Assembly: GCF_021029445.1 (NCBI RefSeq)
Contig: NZ_CP072610.1
Location: forward strand, 4,216,001 to 4,280,000
Source of the DNA: Pseudomonas wenzhouensis
GTDB taxonomy: Bacteria > Pseudomonadota > Gammaproteobacteria > Pseudomonadales > Pseudomonadaceae
Direction: 5' to 3'
DNA: 64,000 nucleotides
The notes under the pieces are model-generated. The model was given only the letters and a program-made list of their open reading frames with translations, was not told the DNA's origin and made no database searches. Numbering within the stretch: the stretch's first letter is position 1; every line of letters begins with the position of its first letter. The position numbers and the translations under genes were made by a program. Positions 1-7,976 of this stretch are shown here, piece by piece.

Positions 1-119
1 TCGGGGTCAAGATCACGCAGCACGGAGCGAATGTTCTTCCCCAACTGGCGGATGAACTGCTTGCGCACCGGGCGGCTCTTGATGGTGATTTCCGGGAAAA
101 CTTTGACGATGAGCTTCAT
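1..119 (-). CDS. thiI: tRNA 4-thiouridine synthase ThiI, N-terminal fragment
   Basis: Only the first 39 codons are inside the window; the gene runs off the left edge on the minus strand. The translation begins [20 protein letters not shown], the usual start of ThiI, which sulfurates U8 of tRNA and also supplies sulfur for thiazole synthesis. The visible part precedes the ferredoxin-like and THUMP domains. It is divergent from glnA, the arrangement I recall in other Pseudomonas. The family call rests on this short segment. Confidence 0.85.
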   Translation of the reverse strand, partial: MKLIVKVFPEITIKSRPVRKQFIRQLGKNIRSVLRDLDP

Positions 120-216
120 GAATAAGCCGCCCACTTGGGGGACGAAAAAACAGGGGCGCGGATTATAGCGGAAATTGTTCAAGCTTTGACCAAAAATACT
201 GCATCGATCACTTCAT

Positions 217-231
217 GCACCAAAATGGTTC
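217..231 (+). promoter_or_regulatory. Candidate NtrC binding site upstream of glnA
   Basis: The sequence GCACCAAAATGGTTC matches the NtrC consensus GCACCA-N3-TGGTGC at all but one or two positions of the right arm. It lies about 105 bases upstream of the sigma-54 promoter, a normal enhancer distance. A weaker partner with TGACCA may lie just upstream near 187-202. Confidence 0.6.
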
Positions 232-334
232 TTTATTGAAATTTCCAGCCCCTAAACAGTGCAAATATTCCTGGCAAATGACGACGCAGGCGGCGCAATC
301 CCTGAGTTTCGCGGCTTCTGCCCAATACAGGGCA

Positions 335-351
335 CTGGCATGCAATTTGCT
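335..351 (+). promoter_or_regulatory. Sigma-54 (RpoN) promoter of glnA
   Basis: CTGGCATGCAATTTGCT carries the invariant GG at 337-338 and GC at 349-350 with exactly ten bases between them, as sigma-54 promoters require. It lies about 100 bases upstream of the glnA start. With the NtrC-like site upstream and ntrBC downstream this fits nitrogen control of glutamine synthetase. Confidence 0.75.
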
Positions 352-447
352 CCCTTGTGAGGCAGGTCGCCCTGAAGGACTATCCCGCCGGGCTTCACCG
401 CATCTTCAAGGCTTATCGACAAGAGCCTTTTCCACCTGGAGGACAAC

Positions 448-1854
448 ATGTCTAAGGCTGTTCAACTGATCAAAGAACACGACGTGAAGTGGGTAGACCT
501 GCGCTTCACCGACACCAAGGGCAAACAGCATCACGTGACCATGCCGGCCCGTGACGCCTTGGACGAAGACTTCTTCGAACACGGCAAGATGTTCGACGGC
601 TCGTCCATCCACGGCTGGAAAGGCATCGAAGCCTCCGACATGATCCTGATGCCGGTCGATGAAACCTCCGTGCTGGATCCGTTCACCGAAGAGCCGACCC
701 TGATCATCGTCTGCGACATCATCGAGCCGAGCACCATGCAAGGCTACGATCGTGACCCGCGCTCGATCGCCAAGCGCGCTGAAGAGTTCCTGAAAACCAC
801 CGGCATTGGTGACACCGTATTCGTCGGCCCGGAGCCGGAGTTCTTCATCTTCGATCAGGTGAAGTTCAAGTCCGACATCTCCGGCTCGATGTTCAAGATC
901 TACTCCGAGCAAGGTTCCTGGATGACGGACCAGGACGTCGAAGGCGGCAACAAGGGCCACCGCCCGGCTGTCAAAGGCGGTTACTTCCCGGTTCCGCCGT
1001 GCGACCACGACCACGAAATCCGTACTGCCATGTGCAATGCCATGGAAGAAATGGGTCTGGTCGTCGAAGTGCACCACCACGAAGTGGCCACTGCCGGTCA
1101 GAACGAAATCGGCGTGAAGTTCAACACCCTGGTGGCCAAGGCTGACGAAGTTCAGACCCTGAAGTACTGCGTGCACAACGTCGCCGATGCCTACGGCAAG
1201 ACCGCGACCTTCATGCCGAAGCCGCTGTACGGCGACAACGGCTCGGGCATGCACGTGCACATGTCGATCTCCAAAGACGGCAAGAACACCTTCGCGGGTG
1301 AAGGCTATGCCGGTCTGTCCGAGACCGCCCTGTACTTCATCGGCGGCATCATCAAGCACGGTAAGGCCCTGAACGGCTTCACCAACCCGTCGACCAACTC
1401 CTACAAGCGTCTGGTTCCGGGCTTCGAAGCGCCGGTCATGCTGGCCTACTCGGCTCGCAACCGTTCCGCTTCGATCCGTATTCCGTATGTGTCGAGCCCG
1501 AAAGCCCGCCGCATCGAAGCGCGCTTCCCGGACCCGGCTGCCAACCCGTACCTGTGCTTCGCTGCACTGCTGATGGCCGGCCTGGACGGCATCCAGAACA
1601 AGATCCACCCGGGCGATGCCGCCGACAAGAACCTGTACGATCTGCCGCCGGAAGAAGGCAAGCTGATCCCGCAGGTTTGCGGCAGCCTGAAGGAAGCCCT
1701 GGAAGAGCTGGACAAGGGCCGCGCGTTCCTGACCAAGGGCGGCGTGTTCTCCGACGACTTCATCGATGCCTACATCGAGCTGAAGTCCGAAGAGGAAATC
1801 AAGGTACGCACCTTCGTACACCCGCTGGAATACGACCTGTACTACAGCGTCTAA
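448..1854 (+). CDS. glnA: Type I glutamine synthetase
   Basis: The 468-residue protein makes glutamine from glutamate, ammonia and ATP and is the main ammonia-assimilating enzyme. The start [15 protein letters not shown], the ATP/metal segment with VGPEPEFF, the [10 protein letters not shown] region and the adenylylation loop [10 protein letters not shown] (the Tyr modified by GlnE) are all present. Length is normal for GS-I beta. The ATG follows a GGAGG ribosome-binding site. It is preceded by a sigma-54 promoter and followed by a strong terminator, so the downstream DUF4124 genes and ntrBC probably have their own promoters or depend on readthrough. Confidence 0.98.
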   Translation: MSKAVQLIKEHDVKWVDLRFTDTKGKQHHVTMPARDALDEDFFEHGKMFDGSSIHGWKGIEASDMILMPVDETSVLDPFTEEPTLIIVCDIIEPSTMQGYDRDPRSIAKRAEEFLKTTGIGDTVFVGPEPEFFIFDQVKFKSDISGSMFKIYSEQGSWMTDQDVEGGNKGHRPAVKGGYFPVPPCDHDHEIRTAMCNAMEEMGLVVEVHHHEVATAGQNEIGVKFNTLVAKADEVQTLKYCVHNVADAYGKTATFMPKPLYGDNGSGMHVHMSISKDGKNTFAGEGYAGLSETALYFIGGIIKHGKALNGFTNPSTNSYKRLVPGFEAPVMLAYSARNRSASIRIPYVSSPKARRIEARFPDPAANPYLCFAALLMAGLDGIQNKIHPGDAADKNLYDLPPEEGKLIPQVCGSLKEALEELDKGRAFLTKGGVFSDDFIDAYIELKSEEEIKVRTFVHPLEYDLYYSV

Positions 1855-1885
1855 GCCAGATTCGCGCCGCTCTGCGGCGCGCCCG

Positions 1886-1919
1886 AAGCCCCGCCCGGCC
1901 TGCCGTGCGGGGCTTTTTT
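1886..1919 (+). terminator. Rho-independent terminator of glnA
   Basis: A nine-base-pair GC-rich stem (AAGCCCCGC pairing with GCGGGGCTT) is followed by a run of T. It sits about 30 bases past the glnA stop. Confidence 0.88.
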
Positions 1920-2111
1920 ATGCGCCTGCGCACCGACTGTCGCTACTCGCGAACCCGCTCGCCTCGAATGCTCGCAAGCGGATTTCACCCATACACGACC
2001 GCACGCCAAGCGGCCGATTTGTAGCCAAACATCACAGCCACAATCCCCTGTGCTTGCCAGGAACCGATTGCAGTGCAAGGCTTAGCGCATCATCCGCGGA
2101 AGGAACGGCCC

Positions 2112-2675
2112 ATGCGCCCGCTACTCGCCTGCCTGCTGCTTGCCCTGGCCCTGCCGACCCATGCGCAGATCTACAAGTACATTGACGCCAACGGCAATAC
2201 GGTCTTCACCAACCAGCCGCCTGAAGGCGTGGCAGCTGAAAGCATCAACCTGCCACCTACCAATACGGTGGAAAGCCAAGCGCCCGCGATGGCAGCCGAA
2301 GGCGACAATGCCTCCGCACAGAATGAGGCGCCCTACGCCGTACTGAGCCTGAGCGGGATACCGGACGATGAAGCCATGCGCGCCAACAATGGCAGCTTCG
2401 TCGTCGGGGTAAACATCGAGCCGCGCCTGCAACCAGGACATGTGCTCAGGCTGATACTAGATGGCCAACCCTACGGCCAGCCCAGCAACGTCCCCAGCCT
2501 GCAACTGACTGAACTCGACCGAGGCGAACACAGCCTAGCCGTCGCCGTCATGGCCGGTGACCGTATCGTCCAGCAAAGCGCCAGCGAAACCTTTACCGTG
2601 CAGCGCATCAGCGTCAACAGCCCAGCCCGCCCACCGGTATCGCCAACGCGCCCAGCCCCGAAACCTGCGAACTGA
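2112..2675 (+). CDS. Secreted DUF4124 domain protein, first of a tandem pair
   Basis: This 187-residue protein starts with a typical Sec signal peptide (MRPLLACLLLALALPTHAQ), followed by a DUF4124 motif around residues 19-40 (IYKYIDANGNTVFTNQPPEG). A beta-rich, Ig-like C-terminal domain covers residues 80-170. Its biochemical role is unknown. I chose the internal ATG at 2112 because it begins the signal peptide and follows GGAAGG; an upstream in-frame start at 2073 would bury the signal. The next gene is a paralogue of the same architecture, three bases downstream. Pseudomonas commonly have DUF4124 genes between glnA and ntrB. Confidence 0.85.
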   Translation: MRPLLACLLLALALPTHAQIYKYIDANGNTVFTNQPPEGVAAESINLPPTNTVESQAPAMAAEGDNASAQNEAPYAVLSLSGIPDDEAMRANNGSFVVGVNIEPRLQPGHVLRLILDGQPYGQPSNVPSLQLTELDRGEHSLAVAVMAGDRIVQQSASETFTVQRISVNSPARPPVSPTRPAPKPAN

Positions 2676-2677
2676 TC

Positions 2678-3298
2678 ATGATGCGCGTACTGCTGCTCTG
2701 CCTGCTGTTCATCACCCCAGTGGCTTCGGCCCAGGTCTATACCTATATCGATGCCGAAGGTAACCGCGTGTTTACCGACAAACCGCGTAGCAGCAATGCC
2801 GAGCGGGTGATGCTAGCGCCCTCCAACAACGTCGAACTGAGCCAACCCGCGCCCACGGTGCGCATGGCGCCGGCACCCGCAGTGAGCAAGCCCACCGTGC
2901 ATTACCAGGTGCTGCGCATTCTCGTACCGGAGCCGGATGCCTCCATCCATAACGGTTCAGGCGAGATGATCGTTACCCTGAGCAGCGAGCCCGGCCTGCT
3001 GCCGGGGCACAACTACCGCCTGCTGCTCAATGGCCAGCAACAGGGTGAAAGCAGCCGCAGCCCGGTTTTCTCCCTGCAGCACATCGACCGGGGCACGCAC
3101 CAACTGGCAGCAGAGATCATCGACTCTGCCGGTCTCATCGTCGAGCGCACACCGGCGCAACCCTTTCATATGCACCGCATGAGCCTGACGCAAAAGCGCA
3201 AGATCAATCCCTGCAAGAAAGAGGAATACGGCGTGCGGCCCGAGTGCCCACTGAAAGACAAGCCCAAGGAAAAAACCAACATCCTGCCCTTTCTCTGA
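2678..3298 (+). CDS. Secreted DUF4124 domain protein, second of a tandem pair
   Basis: This 206-residue paralogue of the preceding gene has a signal peptide ending near ...TPVASA, a DUF4124 segment (VYTYIDAEGNRVFTDKP) and a similar Ig-like domain (LLPGHNYRLLLNGQ... matching LQPGHVLRLILDGQ in its neighbour). It differs by a lysine-rich tail with two cysteines (NPCKKEEYGVRPECPLKDK), which could form a disulfide in the periplasm. Two ATG codons stand in tandem at 2678 and 2681. The two genes look co-transcribed and arose by duplication. No function is known to me. Confidence 0.85.
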   Translation: MMRVLLLCLLFITPVASAQVYTYIDAEGNRVFTDKPRSSNAERVMLAPSNNVELSQPAPTVRMAPAPAVSKPTVHYQVLRILVPEPDASIHNGSGEMIVTLSSEPGLLPGHNYRLLLNGQQQGESSRSPVFSLQHIDRGTHQLAAEIIDSAGLIVERTPAQPFHMHRMSLTQKRKINPCKKEEYGVRPECPLKDKPKEKTNILPFL

Positions 3299-3434
3299 AC
3301 GCTGATTGCACCTTAATGGTGCAATCTGGCGCACCACCTCCTAAGCTCTCCCTGTTTTGGGTCGCTTTTCCTCACGTCGCCACCCGTTGGCACCCACAAA
3401 GCCCGGGTAGATCGCAGAGAAAACGGCCTCGCAC

Positions 3435-3503
3435 CATTTTTCACCTCGCTTGCAACGGCCCAGAGGCGGCTGCCGGGGATGGCAGGCCAGAAAAAATGCG
3501 TCT
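3435..3503 (+). repeat. Interspersed repeat, family D, single copy
   Basis: The stretch resembles the reverse complement of the tandem units at 25839-25998: a TTTTTnAC-nTCGCTTGC segment, then ACGGCCC, then GGATGGCAGGC followed by an AAAAAATGC tract. It occupies most of the 263-base gap before ntrB, in which I see no gene. Confidence 0.5.
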
Positions 3504-3561
3504 TTTCGGGGCTTTGGTTTGCTTCTTGCATTTTCTGCCCCATCGCCGGAACGCACTGCCT

Positions 3562-4650
3562 ATGATCATCAACGACGCGCTGCACCGCCTGCTACTCGAC
3601 AACCTGACCACCGCCACCCTGCTGCTCAACAGCCAGCTGTGCCTTGAGTACATGAACCCGGCGGCGGAAATGCTCCTGGCCGTTAGCGGCCAGCGCAGCC
3701 ATGGTCAGTTCATCAGCGACCTGTTCACCGAATCGCCAGAGGCGCTGTCATCCCTGCGCCAGGCGGTGGAGCAGGCGCACCCGTTCAACAAGCGTGAGGC
3801 CGTACTGACCTCGGTCACCGGCCAGACGCTGACCGTGGACTACGCGGTGACGCCACTGTTCAGCAAGGGCGAAACCCTGCTGCTGCTGGAGGTGCACCCA
3901 CGCGACCGCCTGCTGCGCATCACCAAGGAAGAGGCGCAGCTGTCCAAGCAGGAAACCACCAAACTGCTGGTGCGCGGCCTGGCTCACGAGATCAAGAACC
4001 CGCTCGGTGGCATCCGAGGCGCCGCACAACTGCTGGCCCGCGAACTGCCCAACGAAGACCTCAAGGACTACACCAACGTCATCATCGAAGAGGCCGACCG
4101 CCTGCGAAATCTGGTCGACCGTATGCTCGGCTCGAACAAGCTGCCGTCGCTGGCCATGACCAACGTGCATGAAGTGCTCGAGCGCGTCGCCAACCTGATC
4201 GAAGCGGAATGCCAGGGCGGCATCACCCTGGTGCGCGACTACGACCCGAGCATCCCGGATCTGCTGATCGACCGCGAACAGATGATTCAGGCCGTGCTCA
4301 ATATCGTGCGCAACGCCATGCAGGCCATCGCCGGGCAGAAACACGACATGGGCCTGGGGCGCATCAGCCTGCGCACCCGCACCCTGCGCCAGTTCACCAT
4401 CGGCCACACGCGCCACCGCCTGGTGGTCAAGGTCGAGATCATCGACAACGGCCCGGGCATACCGCCCGAGCTGCAGGAAACCATCTTCTATCCCATGGTC
4501 AGCGGGCGTGCCGACGGCACCGGCCTGGGCCTGGCCATCACCCAGAACATCATCAGTCAGCACCAAGGTCTGATCGAGTGCGAGAGCCACGCCGGCCATA
4601 CCGTGTTCTCGATCTTCCTGCCGCTGGAACAAGGAGCGCCCACACCATGA
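3562..4650 (+). CDS. glnL: Nitrogen regulation sensor kinase NtrB (GlnL)
   Basis: This 362-residue soluble histidine kinase phosphorylates, or with PII dephosphorylates, NtrC according to nitrogen status. A PAS domain covers about residues 10-115. The phospho-acceptor motif GLAHEIKNPLGG gives His142. The ATPase domain has an N box (NIVRNAMQA), DNGPGIP, and a GTGLGLAI G2 box. The longer upstream frame from 3244 is not used, since MIINDALHRLLLDNL is the normal N-terminus. Its stop overlaps the ntrC start (ATGA), indicating translational coupling. Confidence 0.96.
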   Translation: MIINDALHRLLLDNLTTATLLLNSQLCLEYMNPAAEMLLAVSGQRSHGQFISDLFTESPEALSSLRQAVEQAHPFNKREAVLTSVTGQTLTVDYAVTPLFSKGETLLLLEVHPRDRLLRITKEEAQLSKQETTKLLVRGLAHEIKNPLGGIRGAAQLLARELPNEDLKDYTNVIIEEADRLRNLVDRMLGSNKLPSLAMTNVHEVLERVANLIEAECQGGITLVRDYDPSIPDLLIDREQMIQAVLNIVRNAMQAIAGQKHDMGLGRISLRTRTLRQFTIGHTRHRLVVKVEIIDNGPGIPPELQETIFYPMVSGRADGTGLGLAITQNIISQHQGLIECESHAGHTVFSIFLPLEQGAPTP

Positions 4651-6080
4651 GCAGCAGTGAAACCGTCTGGATTGTCGACGACGATCGTTCCATCCGCTGG
4701 GTTCTGGAAAAGGCCCTGCAACAGGAAGGCATGACCACCCAGAGTTTCGACAGTGCCGACGGTGTACTCGCCCGCCTGACCCGCCAGCAGCCGGACGTGA
4801 TCATCTCCGACATCCGCATGCCCGGCTCCAGCGGCCTCGACCTGCTGGCACGCATCCGCGAGCTGTACCCGCGCCTGCCGGTGATCATCATGACCGCGCA
4901 TTCCGACCTGGACAGCGCGGTGGCCAGCTACCAGGGTGGCGCCTTCGAATACCTGCCCAAGCCATTCGACGTCGATGAAGCGGTGTCGCTGGTCAAGCGC
5001 GCCTTCCAGCACGCCCAGGAACAGCAGAGCCTGGCCGCGCCCGCCGCACAGGCGCGCACCCCGGAAATCATCGGTGAAGCCCCGGCGATGCAGGAGGTCT
5101 TTCGCGCCATCGGTCGCCTCAGCCATTCCAATATCACCGTGCTGATCAATGGCGAATCCGGCACGGGTAAAGAGCTGGTGGCGCATGCCCTGCACCGCCA
5201 CAGCCCGCGCGCGGCGGCGCCGTTCATCGCCCTGAACATGGCGGCGATCCCCAAGGACTTGATGGAGTCCGAGCTGTTCGGCCACGAGAAAGGCGCCTTC
5301 ACCGGCGCGGCCAACCAGCGCCGTGGTCGCTTCGAGCAGGCCGACGGCGGCACCCTGTTCCTCGACGAAATCGGCGACATGCCGGCCGATACCCAGACGC
5401 GCCTGCTGCGCGTGCTGGCCGATGGCGAGTTCTACCGCGTCGGCGGCCATACCCCGGTGAAGGTAGACGTGCGCATCATCGCCGCCACCCACCAGAACCT
5501 GGAAACACTGGTGACTGCCGGCAAGTTCCGTGAAGACCTGTTCCACCGCCTCAACGTCATCCGTATTCATATCCCGCGCCTGGCCGATCGCCGCGAGGAC
5601 ATCCCGACCCTGGCCCATCACTTCCTCGCCCGCGCCGCGCAGGAGCTGGCGGTGGAGCCGAAATTGCTCAAGAGCGAAACCGAGGATTACCTCAAGCACC
5701 TGCCCTGGCCGGGCAACGTGCGCCAGTTGGAGAACACCTGCCGCTGGATCACCGTCATGGCCTCGGGGCGCGAGGTGCATGTCGACGACCTGCCACCGGA
5801 GCTGCTAACCCAGCCGCAGGACGCCGCGCCGGTGACCAACTGGGAACAGGCGCTGCGCCTGTGGGCCGATCAGGCCCTGGCGCGTGGCCAGTCCAACCTG
5901 CTCGATGTCGCCGTGCCGGCCTTCGAACGGATCATGATCGAGACCGCGCTCAAACACACCGCCGGCCGCCGCCGCGATGCGGCCCTGCTGCTGGGCTGGG
6001 GGCGTAACACCCTGACGCGCAAGATCAAGGAACTGGGCATGAAGGTCGACGGCGGGGACGATGACGACGGCGACGACTGA
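4647..6080 (+). CDS. glnG: Nitrogen regulation response regulator NtrC (GlnG)
   Basis: This 477-residue sigma-54 activator has a receiver domain (Asp11-13, phospho-Asp55 in SDIRMPG) and an AAA+ domain with Walker A GESGTGKE and the sigma-54 contact loop GAFTGA. It ends in a Fis-type helix-turn-helix ([20 protein letters not shown]). When phosphorylated it drives nitrogen-limitation genes, probably including glnA in this window. The last residues are an almost purely acidic tail of Asp and Gly after KVDGG, which is unusual. A strong terminator follows. Confidence 0.97.
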   Translation: MSSSETVWIVDDDRSIRWVLEKALQQEGMTTQSFDSADGVLARLTRQQPDVIISDIRMPGSSGLDLLARIRELYPRLPVIIMTAHSDLDSAVASYQGGAFEYLPKPFDVDEAVSLVKRAFQHAQEQQSLAAPAAQARTPEIIGEAPAMQEVFRAIGRLSHSNITVLINGESGTGKELVAHALHRHSPRAAAPFIALNMAAIPKDLMESELFGHEKGAFTGAANQRRGRFEQADGGTLFLDEIGDMPADTQTRLLRVLADGEFYRVGGHTPVKVDVRIIAATHQNLETLVTAGKFREDLFHRLNVIRIHIPRLADRREDIPTLAHHFLARAAQELAVEPKLLKSETEDYLKHLPWPGNVRQLENTCRWITVMASGREVHVDDLPPELLTQPQDAAPVTNWEQALRLWADQALARGQSNLLDVAVPAFERIMIETALKHTAGRRRDAALLLGWGRNTLTRKIKELGMKVDGGDDDDGDD

Positions 6081-6094
6081 TCCCGCCAGCGCTA

Positions 6095-6130
6095 CGAAAA
6101 GGGCATCCCGTCGGATGCCCTTTTCGTTTC
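6095..6130 (+). terminator. Rho-independent terminator of ntrBC
   Basis: A 14-base-pair perfect stem (CGAAAAGGGCATCC with GGATGCCCTTTTCG) has a four-base loop. The T-rich right arm and trailing T residues suit termination; it sits 15 bases after the ntrC stop. Confidence 0.88.
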
Positions 6131-6141
6131 TCGGAGAATGT

Positions 6142-6164
6142 CCCCGGATTGCATCCGGGCTACG
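6142..6164. repeat. REP-like palindrome, family A, half copy
   Basis: CCCGGATTGCATCCGGGCTAC is the right-hand module of the family A repeats seen complete at 35763, 49730, 55891 and 59850. Here only one half remains. It lies between ntrC and the convergent TM2 gene. Confidence 0.7.
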
Positions 6165-6180
6165 GAACCACGAGCAAACC

Positions 6181-6201
6181 GTAGGGTGCGCCGCGCGCAC
6201 C
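6181..6201. repeat. Short palindromic repeat GTAGGGTGCGC type
   Basis: GTAGGGTGCGCCGCGCGCACC contains a GGTGCGC...GCGCACC self-complementary core. It resembles the start of family B repeats. It lies in the gap after ntrC. Confidence 0.45.
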
Positions 6202-6217
6202 GCCTATTGAGACAGGC

Positions 6218-6616
6218 TCAACCGCGCTGCGCGTTCTTGATCGAGATCTGCGTATTGAGTGTCCAGAAATCGTAGAGCACGCCAATCAGGAACAGGCCGC
6301 CGGTGAACAGGTAGATGATCCCGGTGATCCACTTGCCCTGGTACATGCGGTGTACACCGAAAATGCCAAGGAAGGTCAGCAGAATCCACGCCACGTTGTA
6401 GTCGGTGTCGCCGGCGGTGAAGCGCAGATCGGCCTCACGATCCATCGCCGGGATCAGAAACAGGTCGATGATCCAGCCGATGAAGAACAATCCCAGGGTG
6501 AAGAACCAGATGGTGCCGGTGACCGGTTTGCCGTAATAGAAACGGTGCGAACCGAGAAAGCCGAAAATCCACAGCAGGTAGCCAATCAGCTTGCTGTGCG
6601 TATCCTGTCGTTGCAT
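6218..6616 (-). CDS. TM2 domain membrane protein with duplicated TM2 unit
   Basis: This 132-residue protein has two copies of the TM2 fold: GFLGSHRFYYGKPVTG...LGLFFIGWIIDLF at residues 18-55 and LGIFGVHRMYQGKWITG...GGLFLIGVLYDF at 82-118. Each is a pair of hydrophobic helices around a GxHRxYxGK motif. An AAGGAG ribosome-binding site precedes the ATG. The family is membrane-embedded and its function in bacteria is unclear. It is convergent with ntrC and stands alone. Confidence 0.85.
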   Translation of the reverse strand: MQRQDTHSKLIGYLLWIFGFLGSHRFYYGKPVTGTIWFFTLGLFFIGWIIDLFLIPAMDREADLRFTAGDTDYNVAWILLTFLGIFGVHRMYQGKWITGIIYLFTGGLFLIGVLYDFWTLNTQISIKNAQRG

Positions 6617-6706
6617 GGCGAACTCCTTGTGCGAGATACAGCATAAGACGCTGCAGGCCGGGATAAGGTTTCACGCGCACCGGGGCGACGCAACATCACG
6701 AACCAC

Positions 6707-6733
6707 TTGATAGCTCTACAGCGCCCATATACT
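6707..6733 (+). promoter_or_regulatory. Candidate promoter of the SOS radical SAM operon
   Basis: TTGATA at 6707-6712 and TATACT at 6728-6733 are separated by 15 bases, a little short for sigma-70. The -10 overlaps the first base pairs of the LexA box, so LexA binding would block polymerase. Confidence 0.4.
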
Positions 6734-6747
6734 GTATAAAAAAACAG
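6732..6747 (+). promoter_or_regulatory. LexA operator (SOS box)
   Basis: CTGTATAAAAAAACAG has CTG and CAG separated by exactly ten A/T bases, matching the gammaproteobacterial LexA consensus CTGTATATATATACAG closely. It lies 17 bases upstream of the radical SAM gene start, where it would repress this operon until DNA damage. Confidence 0.85.
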
Positions 6748-6764
6748 TATAGATATCGCGCGCC

Positions 6765-7976
6765 ATGCAACTGATCGAAAAGCTCACCATCCTCGCCGAC
6801 GCCGCCAAGTACGATGCCTCCTGCGCCAGCAGCGGCGCACCCAAGCGCAGCTCCAGGGGCAAGGACGGCATCGGCTCGACCAACGGCATGGGCATCTGCC
6901 ACAGCTATACGCCGGATGGCCGCTGCGTGGCGCTGCTGAAAATCCTGCTGACCAACTTCTGCCTGTACGACTGCCAGTACTGCATCAACCGCCGCTCCAG
7001 CGATGTGCCGCGGGCACGCTTCAGCCCCGAGGAAGTAGTCACGCTGACCCTCGACTTCTACAAGCGCAACTGCGTCAGCGGCCTGTTCCTCAGCTCCGGC
7101 ATCATCCGCTCGGCCGACTACACCATGGAGCAACTGATCCGCGTCGCCAAGCTGCTGCGCCAGGAGCACCAGTTCCGTGGCTATATCCATCTCAAGACCA
7201 TCCCCGAGGCCGCGCCGGAACTGATCGCCGAAGCCGGTCTGTACGCCGACCGCCTGAGCGTCAATATCGAGCTGCCCACAGAGACCAGCCTGGTACGCCT
7301 GGCGCCGGAGAAAAACGTCGCCAGCATCCACCAGGCCATGCATGACATTCATCTGGGTGAACGCGAGGCCAAGGAAGAGCGCTGCGCCCCGCGCTTCGCC
7401 CCGGCCGGGCAGAGTACGCAGATGATCGTCGGCGCCGACGCCACTGACGACAGCACCATCCTGCACAATGCGCAGAGCCTGTATCAGGACTATCGCCTGC
7501 GCCGCGTTTACTACTCGGCCTTCAGCCCCATCCCGCAGAGCCCGAAAAGCGTGCCCTTCGAAGCGCCGCCGCTGCTGCGCGAACACCGTCTGTACCAGGC
7601 GGACTTTCTCATGCGCGGCTACGGCTTCAGCGCCACCGAGTTACTCAGCGGCCCCGGCAATCTGGATCTGGACATCGACCCCAAGCTGGCCTGGGCGCTG
7701 GCCAACCGTGAGCAGTTTCCGGTGGATCTGAACCGTGCCGACGAATCATTGATCGCCCGCGTGCCCGGCATCGGCGTGCTCAGCGCCCGGCGCCTGGGCG
7801 CGCTGCGGCGTGAACGGCGCATCCGCTTCGAGGATCTGACCCGCTTGCGCTGCGTACTGGAGAAGGCCAAGCCCTTCATCATCACCCAGGACTATCGGCC
7901 GCCGCTGGCCGAGCACGAGTCCGTGGTGCTGCGCCAGCAACTGCGCGACACCCCGGCACAGATGGCGTTGTGGTGA
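6765..7976 (+). CDS. Radical SAM protein, putative DNA modification/repair (TIGR03916-like)
   Basis: This 403-residue protein has the radical SAM cluster motif CLYDCQYC (Cys66, Cys70, Cys73) that binds a 4Fe-4S cluster and S-adenosylmethionine. A helix-hairpin-helix near residues 322-350 (LNRADESLIARVPGIGVLSARRLG) suggests DNA binding. I recognise the family annotated as putative DNA modification/repair radical SAM protein. The substrate is not known. It has almost no leader after a LexA box, and the partner gene overlaps it by one base (TGATG), so the pair is an SOS operon. A photoproduct-lyase-like role is possible but not shown. Confidence 0.88.
   Translation: MQLIEKLTILADAAKYDASCASSGAPKRSSRGKDGIGSTNGMGICHSYTPDGRCVALLKILLTNFCLYDCQYCINRRSSDVPRARFSPEEVVTLTLDFYKRNCVSGLFLSSGIIRSADYTMEQLIRVAKLLRQEHQFRGYIHLKTIPEAAPELIAEAGLYADRLSVNIELPTETSLVRLAPEKNVASIHQAMHDIHLGEREAKEERCAPRFAPAGQSTQMIVGADATDDSTILHNAQSLYQDYRLRRVYYSAFSPIPQSPKSVPFEAPPLLREHRLYQADFLMRGYGFSATELLSGPGNLDLDIDPKLAWALANREQFPVDLNRADESLIARVPGIGVLSARRLGALRRERRIRFEDLTRLRCVLEKAKPFIITQDYRPPLAEHESVVLRQQLRDTPAQMALW

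Larger units (their letters stand above)
120..447. other. Divergent thiI/glnA intergenic regulatory region
   Basis: This gap of about 330 bases carries no convincing gene. It holds an NtrC-like dyad at 217-231 and a sigma-54 promoter at 335-351, both oriented to serve glnA. The short open frames here have no ribosome-binding site and no recognisable product. Confidence 0.7.

Noticed and set aside
406..1821. A 471-codon open frame antisense to glnA
   Set aside because: glnA on the other strand is certain, and the antisense product has no family features and no ribosome-binding site.
1855..2111. A small gene between glnA and the first DUF4124 gene
   Set aside because: The open frames there overlap the glnA terminator or start inside glnA, and none has a plausible ribosome-binding site.
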